A stretch of 7,241 bases of DNA from an uncultured Lachnospiraceae bacterium (GTDB lineage Bacteria; Bacillota; Clostridia; Lachnospirales; Lachnospiraceae): the NCBI GenBank assembly GCA_949283905.1, contig CASDUB010000258.1, positions 1-7,241 of the forward strand, in the 5' to 3' direction. The position numbers and the translations under genes were made by a program. Below the pieces are notes generated by a model. The model was not told the origin of the DNA, searched no databases, and saw only the letters and a program-made list of their open reading frames with translations. Of this stretch, positions 1-5,668 are shown piece by piece (the stretch's first letter is position 1; every line of letters begins with the position of its first letter).

Positions 1-278
1 ATTCGTCGGATTTTTCCTATGTTTACAAGATGAGTATTAAAGAAAAGTTTGTCGAGATCAGATAGTTTTCCCGGGAGTTCTTCGAACAACAGCGCTCCTG
101 CTTTTGTAAGAATCAGAGAGTTGTTTGTTCTTTTAAAGAGTCTGGCTCCTATTTCAGATTCAAGCGTCGCGATTTGACGGCTTACAGCCGGTTGACTGAT
201 TGTAAGAATTTTGGCCGCTTCTGTAAAACTTAAAGTCTGGGCTACCGTGCAGAAAGTTCTGAGCTGATCTATATTCAT
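1..278 (-). CDS. LysR-family transcriptional regulator, N-terminal part (cut by window edge)
   Basis: Reading the minus strand from the ATG at 278-276 gives 92 residues with no stop before the window edge, so the C-terminal two thirds (the effector-binding domain) lies outside. The fragment has the LysR winged helix-turn-helix: it opens MNIDQLRTF, followed by a helix around residues 17-25 (SFTEAAKIL), the recognition helix SQPAVSRQI at 28-36, then LESEIGARLFKR at 39-50 and the wing LTKAG at 57-61. This layout is characteristic of the family, whose members are usually about 290-310 residues. A ribosome binding site AAGGA lies 7 bases upstream of the start. An upstream ATG at 283-281 is excluded because it meets a stop after one further codon. 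The gene is divergent from the flavoenzyme gene at 470, the usual position of a LysR activator relative to its target. The co-inducer cannot be predicted. Confidence 0.93.
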   Translation of the reverse strand, partial: MNIDQLRTFCTVAQTLSFTEAAKILTISQPAVSRQIATLESEIGARLFKRTNNSLILTKAGALLFEELPGKLSDLDKLFFNTHLVNIGKIRR

Positions 279-336
279 GGCATTATCCTTTTCATTATAT
301 ATTTGAGTTGCCGGTAAATGGAATTTTTTATGAGTC

Positions 337-365
337 ATTATAACAAAAACAAGTTCAAAAGGCAA
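337..365 (-). promoter_or_regulatory. Predicted sigma-70/sigma-A promoter of the LysR gene
   Basis: On the minus strand a -35-like TTGCCT (365-360) and a perfect -10 TATAAT (342-337) are separated by 17 bases. This predicts a start near 330 and a leader of about 52 nt. The -10 box overlaps the left arm of the inverted repeat at 340-386, so a protein bound there would block this promoter, as expected for LysR autorepression. A second TATAAT at 299-294 is too close to the start codon and has no -35 box. Confidence 0.6.
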
Positions 366-386
366 ATCTGCACTCGTTTTTGTTAT
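340..386. promoter_or_regulatory. Inverted repeat, likely operator of the LysR regulator
   Basis: The left arm ATAACAAAAACAAGT (340-354) and right arm ACTCGTTTTTGTTAT (372-386) are reverse complements at 14 of 15 positions, with a 17-bp spacer. The arm centres are 32 bp apart, close to three helical turns. Both arms lie between the two predicted transcription starts, so neither is transcribed and an RNA hairpin is unlikely. The right arm centre falls at about -64 relative to the predicted start of the flavoenzyme gene, the classic location of a LysR recognition site. Binding by this particular LysR is inferred from position. Confidence 0.55.
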
Positions 387-407
387 GGCCTTATAAAATA
401 TTTGCGT

Positions 408-436
408 TTGCTGAAAGAGCGCGGGATATCTATAAT
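408..436 (+). promoter_or_regulatory. Predicted sigma-70/sigma-A promoter of the flavoenzyme gene, weak -35
   Basis: A weak -35-like TTGCTG (408-413) sits 17 bases before a perfect TATAAT (431-436), predicting a start near 443 and a 27-nt leader. A perfect -10 with a poor -35 is typical of promoters that need an activator. The leader carries a strong GGAGGA ribosome binding site at 459-464, 5 bases before the ATG at 470. Confidence 0.65.
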
Positions 437-469
437 TAGTTTTAAGAAAAAATACGACGGAGGATAAAA

Positions 470-2506
470 ATGTCTGAATATAAACATTTATTAAGCCCGA
501 TTGAAATTCGGGGTAAAGTATATAAAAATCGTGCCATCGCGGCACCGACCGGTTTTTTCAGCTTTGTAACAAGCATGGATGCTCCGTATTATCGTATGCT
601 TGAGGAACGTGCCAAAGGAGGATTTGCCTCGGTATGTTCAGGAGAGATTACGGTAAACTCTACCGATGCGGCAAGAGGTTTCGAAAATGTCGATATTCCG
701 GACAGAAACGGTGAATTTTTCCCCCGCGCAAAGAAAGCAGCGGAAATAATCAAATCAAACGGGGCGATTTCTATGATGGAATTGTCTCATCTCGGTTCTA
801 TAGGAGACGTTCATCCCAAAAATAAAAACCCCTGGGGACCGGTATCATTTGTGAGGGAAGACGGCGCAGAAGTAATCGGATACACCCGCGAGATGATGAA
901 CAAAACAATACAGGATTTCTGCGATTGCGCGCTCTACGCAAAAGATGCGGGTTTTGACGGAGTAACGATTCACGGCGGACACGGCTGGCTGTTCGGGCAG
1001 TTTCTTTCTCCGTTGGAAAATACACGTACCGATGAATACGGCGGGTCTCTTGAAAACAGGATGCGCTTCCCGCTGGAAGTTTTAAGAGCAGTCAGAAAAG
1101 CAGTAGGCGAATCATTTATCATAGAACTTCGTGTATCGGGCTCGGATCGTTGGCCGGGAGGCACCGACGCGAATGATATCGCCGAATTTTCTACACATTT
1201 GTCGGGACTTGTGGATATACTTCACATTTCATCCGGACATTATTACAGATCTTACAGAACGCTTGAATTTTCAAGCCTTTATACAAAACATAACTGCAAT
1301 TTAGAGTTGGCTGAAGTCATCCGAAAAAAATGTCCTAAGGATGTAAAACTGGGCGTAATAGGCGGAATCAATTCCCCTGAAGACGCGGAGAAAATGATCA
1401 GCGATGACGTTGTCGATTTTGTTATTTTCGGCCGTCAGGCATTCGCTGATCCCGAATTTATGAACAAAACAGCTAACGGCCGCGCGGATGATATAAACCG
1501 CTGCGTGAGATGCATGCGCTGTTACTCGGGTTCACACGAACATAAAAAAGAACTGGAATATATTGAAAAATATCATATTACAAAGGAAATGGAACTGGAA
1601 AAAGAGGCAAAGAAAGCCTCGGTACATAAGTATCACGCATTTTGTACCGTAAATCCTGTGACCTGGGGAATGGGATTCTGCGAGCGCCCTGATTTTCCTA
1701 AAGTTCAGGGCTCAAGAAAAGTACTTATCGTAGGAGGCGGTATCGCCGGACTTTCCGCAGCAAGGTATGCCTGCGACAGGGGACACGATGTAACGCTTGT
1801 CGAAAAATCAGATCGTCTGGGAGGAATTCTTTATTTCCTTGATAATGACAAAGAAAAATATGATCTCCGCAATTTCCGTGATCTTATGATCCGCAGGGTA
1901 GAAGAACGCAATATAAAAGTGCTTCTGAATACGACTGCCTATGAAGAATTTATAAGAAATTTTGGAGCCGACGTGGTCTTTTTGGCAATCGGATCAAAGC
2001 CTAAAATGCCGCCTATTCCGGGAATCGAAAAAACAGTCCCGGCCCAGGATGCATATGGAAAAGGAAAAGAGCTTGGAAAGAAAGTAGTTGTTCTCGGCGG
2101 CGGTCTTGTAGGAGCTGAAACAGCGATAGAACTTGCTGAAGAGGGATGCGATGTTACGATCGTGGAAATGGCTGAACGTCTGATTCTGGAGGCAAGAAAC
2201 ATGGCGTTTACATGTGTTATGGACAAAATAGATGAACTGGGAATTAAATCGTATGTAAATACCAAATGTACGGCGATTACAGATGCGGGAGTTGAAATCG
2301 AAAAAGAAGACGGAACAGTCGCGACATTGCCGGCAGACGGCGTTGTATGCGCCCTTGGTTTGGAATCTTTGAAAAATGAAGCAGAAAAACTTGAGGCGGC
2401 AGCGCCTGAAGGAACAAAAGTTGTCCTTTTGGGAGACTGCCACGCAATAGACCGCGTGGGAGACGCAAATCTTGACGGTTATATCGAAGCGAATATGATT
2501 GTTTAA
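470..2506 (+). CDS. FMN/4Fe-4S/FAD NAD(P)H oxidoreductase, old yellow enzyme superfamily (2,4-dienoyl-CoA reductase/enoate reductase type)
   Basis: The 678-residue size and domain order match the 2,4-dienoyl-CoA reductase, enoate reductase, trimethylamine dehydrogenase and bile-acid BaiCD/BaiH group. Known members pass electrons from NAD(P)H through FAD and a 4Fe-4S cluster to FMN and usually reduce activated C=C bonds; they are cytoplasmic. Residues 1-340 are the FMN TIM barrel, with HGGHG at 168-172, YGGSLENR at 190-197 and the FMN-phosphate motif around GG at 298-299 and GR at 321-322. Cluster cysteines are probably C345, C348, C351 and C392. An FAD-binding Rossmann motif (GGGIAG) lies at 422-427 and ends in E445. 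A second dinucleotide fold (GGGLVG) at 543-548 ends in E566; the acidic residue favours NADH. Two oddities stand out: the usual proton-donor Tyr of the HGxHGY motif is W173, and the third-to-fourth cysteine linker is 40 residues, against about 11 in E. coli FadH. The substrate cannot be named. It is transcribed alone, divergent from LysR. Confidence 0.93.
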   Translation: MSEYKHLLSPIEIRGKVYKNRAIAAPTGFFSFVTSMDAPYYRMLEERAKGGFASVCSGEITVNSTDAARGFENVDIPDRNGEFFPRAKKAAEIIKSNGAISMMELSHLGSIGDVHPKNKNPWGPVSFVREDGAEVIGYTREMMNKTIQDFCDCALYAKDAGFDGVTIHGGHGWLFGQFLSPLENTRTDEYGGSLENRMRFPLEVLRAVRKAVGESFIIELRVSGSDRWPGGTDANDIAEFSTHLSGLVDILHISSGHYYRSYRTLEFSSLYTKHNCNLELAEVIRKKCPKDVKLGVIGGINSPEDAEKMISDDVVDFVIFGRQAFADPEFMNKTANGRADDINRCVRCMRCYSGSHEHKKELEYIEKYHITKEMELEKEAKKASVHKYHAFCTVNPVTWGMGFCERPDFPKVQGSRKVLIVGGGIAGLSAARYACDRGHDVTLVEKSDRLGGILYFLDNDKEKYDLRNFRDLMIRRVEERNIKVLLNTTAYEEFIRNFGADVVFLAIGSKPKMPPIPGIEKTVPAQDAYGKGKELGKKVVVLGGGLVGAETAIELAEEGCDVTIVEMAERLILEARNMAFTCVMDKIDELGIKSYVNTKCTAITDAGVEIEKEDGTVATLPADGVVCALGLESLKNEAEKLEAAAPEGTKVVLLGDCHAIDRVGDANLDGYIEANMIV

Positions 2507-2510
2507 AAAA

Positions 2511-2538
2511 TGAGGAATCGGCATTAGCTGATTCCTCA
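2511..2538. terminator. Hairpin between convergent genes, probably a bidirectional terminator
   Basis: TGAGGAATCGGC (2511-2522) pairs with GCTGATTCCTCA (2527-2538) around an ATTA loop. This is a 12-bp stem, with one G-U wobble when read on the plus strand. On the minus strand the wobble becomes an A-C mismatch, but a run of six T follows the stem directly (complement of 2505-2510), so it is a good intrinsic terminator for the DUF4867 gene. On the plus strand the stem is intact but followed by an A/T-mixed sequence without a clean U-run, so termination of the flavoenzyme mRNA may be weaker. The T-run overlaps the flavoenzyme stop codon. Confidence 0.8.
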
Positions 2539-2565
2539 CAATATTAAAAAATTCTCAATTAATTA

Positions 2566-3207
2566 TTACGCTATGCTGTCAGCAATATCTATATTTACTC
2601 CTTTAAGTCCGATCACTGCTCCGCCTTTTGCTTCATCGGATTCGGGGTGGGCCAGAAGCCATTTATTTCTCGCCGTCATCAATGTATCTTCATGATTTCT
2701 GGCAACAATATCCGGCTTCTTTTCATTCGTTCCCTTCGGAAGCACTACCAGCACGCGGAAGCCTTGTCCCTTCTTTGCGCTGCATGGAGCATAATGAAGT
2801 GTTGTAGCATAAACCTCCACAAGCATTCCCTTCGGAATATAGAAAGCTTTTACATCGTTTGTATCAAATTTCCAGTCAGCATTTATCTGCGTCTGTTTTC
2901 CGAGAAGGAGTATAAAATCTTCTGTTCCGAGATTGATCTCGCTGTCTCTGTGATACTCCAGACAATTCAGCTTTGTGTTATATCCGTTGCACCAACCCAT
3001 CTGGATCGGCATTCCTCCGTATATTCCGGCTGAAAAGTCATCCGCTATCGAAAGATCCTGCAGTTCTTTCTGAAGCGCCACATATGTCACTTCCTCTGGA
3101 ATAGGGGTACACTTTTCAAGCGTTTCCATAAGTTCCGTGACATCATATCCCTCTATTATTTTTCCGTATTCTTTAAATTCCGGATCAGTAACTGAATATA
3201 TTTTCAT
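2566..3207 (-). CDS. DUF4867-family protein, cupin-like, function unknown
   Basis: A 213-residue soluble protein with no signal peptide or membrane segment. I recognise the overall pattern of the DUF4867 family from the start (MKIYSVTDPEFKEYG), the central GGMPIQ and LEYHRDSEIN stretches, ATTLHYAPC and the C-terminal NKWLLAHPES. The family has no function known to me. The centre looks like a cupin: H86 and E90 resemble the first cupin metal motif, and P125-x-G127 followed by H138 resembles the second. A single bound metal ion is therefore plausible, and a sugar isomerase or epimerase role is a reasonable guess (inference only). The ATG at 3207 has AGAGG 5 bases upstream. The gene begins 18 bp after the ROK gene stop with no promoter between, so the two are co-transcribed. 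A hairpin with a T6 run terminates the unit 28 bp downstream. Confidence 0.85.
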   Translation of the reverse strand: MKIYSVTDPEFKEYGKIIEGYDVTELMETLEKCTPIPEEVTYVALQKELQDLSIADDFSAGIYGGMPIQMGWCNGYNTKLNCLEYHRDSEINLGTEDFILLLGKQTQINADWKFDTNDVKAFYIPKGMLVEVYATTLHYAPCSAKKGQGFRVLVVLPKGTNEKKPDIVARNHEDTLMTARNKWLLAHPESDEAKGGAVIGLKGVNIDIADSIA

Positions 3208-3225
3208 GATAACCTCTTTTCTTTT

Positions 3226-4392
3226 TCAGTCATCCGCTTGTCCGTAAAACTCTTCCATTTTAAACAAAGTAATAAATCCCGTTCCGATGCTGCAGTCAAA
3301 TTCCTTGGCGATGCTGAATCTGACATAATTCATCTCTTCTCCGTATATATCGTTGTCCTGTAAAAGTTCAAACAGCTTTTCTTTTCTGTCATTTATAAAA
3401 GATGAGACTTCTCCGCCGATCACGATATTCGCATCATAGATCACACGCAAAGTATGTACCATCCAGGCCAACGCCCTTATATATCTGTCCCAGCGTTTCT
3501 TATACACTTCATTGCTGCCTTCATCCAGTATTTCAAAAAATTCCTTCAGCGAAGAGCAGTCATCTCCCAAAAGCGCCGAACGGTTGCACACTTTCCCGAA
3601 TGTTCCGCTTCTTTCAAAATAAGATTTTTCCGATATATCCGCATCCGACAGAAACTCCGGCGAAACATAAACATCTGCAAAAGAAGCTGTTCTGTTAGAA
3701 AGGCCTCCAAAGTCGCCGTCCGCGATTACCGCGCCTCCGACATCCTCAGCCAGATGAATATATATACATCTGTTTTTCTGCTTCATCGTTCCTATATGAG
3801 AAAATCCGGCTGCCTTTATTGCTTCTACAATCAAGACTCTGCATCGGAACATATCCTTGATTTTTTGAAAATCCACTTCTTTAAATACATCCGCCGGTTC
3901 AATATCTTCAATACTCCCGCTGTTTATGATACGCGCCGGAAATGAAACGCCGATACCATACAGTTTTTCTTCTTCCAGGTGATTTTTTGCCATAAATTCA
4001 GTTACAAGATTCCTTAAAAACTGCCAGTATGAATCAGTATTCTCAAATTTTATCAGAGTGCTCGAAACATCTTTCACACCGCAGGTCCAGTTCACATATG
4101 CGATTCTGATATGGTGCCTCGATAGAGTGATTCCCACAGCAACTCTGTGATTTTCATTAACGTTATACTGCGTCGGTCTTCTGCCGCCTGTCGATTTCAG
4201 TATTTCGCCCTGCTCAACAATGTTTTCGTCAAGAAGCTCCTTCAGCAGGACATTGACAGTCGCAAGACTCAATCCCACTTTCGCCGTGATCTCCGCCTTA
4301 GTAAGACTGCCCTCTTCAAACAAAGCATCAACAATACTCTTTTTATTGATCTTTCTTACCTCAATATTGCTCATGCTTTCTTTATTACTCAT
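3226..4392 (-). CDS. ROK-family transcriptional regulator (NagC/XylR type), no kinase motifs
   Basis: A 388-residue protein, the usual ROK-repressor length. Residues 13-62 form a winged helix-turn-helix (GSLTKAEITAKVGLSLATV, about 28-46), followed by the typical wing STGGRRPTQY at 67-76. The rest is an actin-like ROK sugar-binding domain: GIGVSFPARI at 146-155 and the C-terminal IVIGGEVS at 323-330. The ATP-binding DxGGT motif is absent; residues around 86-100 read VGITLSRHHIRIAYV. The zinc motif CxCGxxGC is absent from the region after GG at 219-220, so this is a regulator and not a sugar kinase. Known relatives repress sugar-utilisation genes until a sugar binds. The likely target is its own operon with the DUF4867 gene; control of the neighbouring sugar operon is possible. 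The start at 4392 is chosen because a G-rich ribosome binding site precedes it. An in-frame ATG at 4374 (M7) would also keep the whole DNA-binding domain. Confidence 0.9.
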   Translation of the reverse strand: MSNKESMSNIEVRKINKKSIVDALFEEGSLTKAEITAKVGLSLATVNVLLKELLDENIVEQGEILKSTGGRRPTQYNVNENHRVAVGITLSRHHIRIAYVNWTCGVKDVSSTLIKFENTDSYWQFLRNLVTEFMAKNHLEEEKLYGIGVSFPARIINSGSIEDIEPADVFKEVDFQKIKDMFRCRVLIVEAIKAAGFSHIGTMKQKNRCIYIHLAEDVGGAVIADGDFGGLSNRTASFADVYVSPEFLSDADISEKSYFERSGTFGKVCNRSALLGDDCSSLKEFFEILDEGSNEVYKKRWDRYIRALAWMVHTLRVIYDANIVIGGEVSSFINDRKEKLFELLQDNDIYGEEMNYVRFSIAKEFDCSIGTGFITLFKMEEFYGQADD

Positions 4393-4402
4393 TATATTTG
4401 TA

Positions 4403-4413
4403 CCCCCCCCCTT
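4403..4413 (-). promoter_or_regulatory. AAG9 ribosome binding site of the ROK gene, homopolymer tract
   Basis: Upstream of the ROK start the coding strand reads AA followed by nine G residues, then 10 bases to the ATG at 4392. This is the only Shine-Dalgarno-like stretch for that start. Nine identical bases are prone to slip during replication, which would change the spacing between ribosome binding site and start codon. See findings. Confidence 0.55.
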
Positions 4414-4433
4414 AAAAATTACATATTTATTTT

Positions 4434-4462
4434 AATATAGTACAGAAAAAAAATCATGTCAA
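4434..4462 (-). promoter_or_regulatory. Strong predicted promoter of the ROK-DUF4867 operon
   Basis: On the minus strand a consensus -35 TTGACA (4462-4457) is followed after exactly 17 bases by TATATT (4439-4434), one base from the -10 consensus. The predicted start is near 4427, with a 35-nt leader. The spacer holds a run of eight T. A short palindrome ATATT-N6-AATAT (4423-4438) overlaps the -10 box and start point and could be a repressor operator, though in such AT-rich DNA it may be chance. Confidence 0.75.
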
Positions 4463-4546
4463 ACGCAATCAGTTCAAATAAGTTATACAATACAAATGTA
4501 GCATGAGCAAAATTCATTTTAATCTTCCACTTCCGGCAATTACGTG

Positions 4547-4584
4547 AAACAGACCGATAAATCTTACAATCTACCGGTCTGTTT
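4547..4584 (-). terminator. 17-bp hairpin with GUAA loop, likely 3' end of the sugar operon mRNA
   Basis: In the minus-strand RNA, ten perfect pairs (AAACAGACCG with CGGTCTGTTT) continue into seven more (GTAGATT with GATTTAT, three of them G-U wobbles) and close on a GUAA tetraloop of the stable GNRA class. In the plus-strand RNA the wobbles become C-A mismatches. The structure therefore belongs to the minus-strand transcript, 65 bp after the aldo/keto reductase stop. Only three T residues end the stem before CACG, so it may terminate weakly or act mainly as a stabilising 3' hairpin. Confidence 0.6.
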
Positions 4585-4649
4585 TCAAAGGATTACTAAA
4601 ATGAGAAAAGAATAAATGAAATAAGATTTACTTACAATCGGATCAATAA

Positions 4650-5618
4650 TTATCTTTCATCTGACTCAAGGTCAAGATATGCGATTTCCTGCGGAGTAAG
4701 CTTAAGATCAAGAGCAGCAATTGAAGAATCCATCTCTGCTCCATTTGCAGCTCCGATGATAGGATATACATCCATTTCGCCGTCGAGAACAAACGCCATA
4801 GAAATCTGTGCAACAGAGCATCCTTTTTCTTTTGCAAGCTCCTGAGCTCTGTCGAGACGCTTAAAGTTTTCTTCTCCAATATAAGCTTTTGCTCCGTTTG
4901 GACTTAAGATAGACTGATCTTCTCTTGTAACACGTCCTGAAGCCATTCCCATTGCCATTGAAGAATAAGCAAGTACAGGCATCTTGTGTTCTGCATACCA
5001 TTTACGGTTTTCTTTATTCTCAGGTCCTGCGATTGTAACACAGTTCATTGGCCATGGCTCAGCATACTGCTGCATAAGGCTGTAGTTAGGGCTTGATACG
5101 ATAAATCCCGGCATGCCTTTTGAAGCTGCATACGCGTTTGCTTCTTCAATACGAGGAATTGTCCAGTTAGATACGCCGTACGCAAGCATCTGACCTTTTT
5201 TGTAATACTCATAAAGTGTATCAATGATCTCAGAAACAGGCGTTGTCGGGTCATCTCTATGAAGAAGATAAATGTCGATATAGTCTGTTTTCATTTTTCT
5301 GAGAGCATTTTCAAAATCCTCTCTGATGGCGCCTTCGTTTACACGATGACATGTAAAAGGAGGAGCCGGATGGCAGCATTTGCTGATAACAACAAGATCG
5401 TCTCTGTTTTTTCTGGATTCGAAATATTTTCCGAGGGCTGTTTCTGATGTGCCGCGTCCATATCCCATAGCTGTATCAATTACTGTAATTCCTCTGTCGA
5501 GCGCAGCGTCAAGTCTCTTGAAGCTCTCGTCAATTGTATCATCGTCAACAACATTCATCGTGCCTACGATAAAACGGCTGAATTTTTTCTCAATCGGGCT
5601 GATTTTTGAATATTCCAT
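4650..5618 (-). CDS. Aldo/keto reductase family oxidoreductase
   Basis: A 322-residue cytoplasmic protein, the normal size for this (beta/alpha)8 NADPH-dependent family, which reduces aldehydes and ketones to alcohols or the reverse. The catalytic tetrad is complete: D48 (VIDTA), Y53 (MGYG), K80 (VISK) and H120 (YLLHRDD). GVSNW at 148-152 and the serines at 175-176 line the cofactor/barrel region, and YSSMAMG at 218-224 is typical of bacterial members. The substrate cannot be read from sequence. The ATG at 5618 has AGGAG 10 bases upstream. It follows the Gfo/Idh/MocA gene by 50 bp with no convincing promoter in the gap, so it is probably the last gene of the operon. A role in reducing a keto-sugar or aldehyde product of the two upstream enzymes is inference. 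Confidence 0.93.
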   Translation of the reverse strand: MEYSKISPIEKKFSRFIVGTMNVVDDDTIDESFKRLDAALDRGITVIDTAMGYGRGTSETALGKYFESRKNRDDLVVISKCCHPAPPFTCHRVNEGAIREDFENALRKMKTDYIDIYLLHRDDPTTPVSEIIDTLYEYYKKGQMLAYGVSNWTIPRIEEANAYAASKGMPGFIVSSPNYSLMQQYAEPWPMNCVTIAGPENKENRKWYAEHKMPVLAYSSMAMGMASGRVTREDQSILSPNGAKAYIGEENFKRLDRAQELAKEKGCSVAQISMAFVLDGEMDVYPIIGAANGAEMDSSIAALDLKLTPQEIAYLDLESDER

Positions 5619-5668
5619 TATTTTATATCTCCTATCTTAATTTTATTTTTTTACTTATTAATATGGTT

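Larger units (their letters stand above)
4393..4649. other. Intergenic region between the ROK gene and the aldo/keto reductase gene
   Basis: The 257 bp contain the ROK ribosome binding site and promoter (4403-4462) and the hairpin that ends the aldo/keto reductase operon (4547-4584). I see no gene, RNA gene or repeat in the remaining parts, 4463-4546 and 4585-4649. Plus-strand open frames entering from the ROK gene are antisense shadows. Confidence 0.7.

Noticed and set aside
294..299. Second TATAAT on the minus strand upstream of LysR
   Set aside because: It would start transcription about 9 bases before the start codon, at the ribosome binding site, and has no -35 box at a suitable distance.
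1994..2539. 181-codon open frame on the minus strand inside the flavoenzyme gene
   Set aside because: It is antisense to a well-supported conserved coding region, the protein is low-complexity in appearance (rich in Phe, Cys, Arg and Ser) with no recognisable motif, and no ribosome binding site was evident.
3454..3945. 163-codon plus-strand open frame within the ROK gene
   Set aside because: It is an antisense shadow of the ROK coding frame with no family features.
4457..4475. Possible catabolite-response (cre) element around TGATTGCGTTTGACA on the minus strand
   Set aside because: Only the central GCG and flanking TG resemble the consensus; several conserved positions mismatch, and the sequence is better explained by the -35 box.
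5619..5668. T/A-rich gap between the Gfo/Idh/MocA and aldo/keto reductase genes as a terminator or promoter
   Set aside because: It has A/T runs but no stem preceding them and no correctly spaced -35/-10 pair; read as an operon spacer carrying the AGGAG ribosome binding site.
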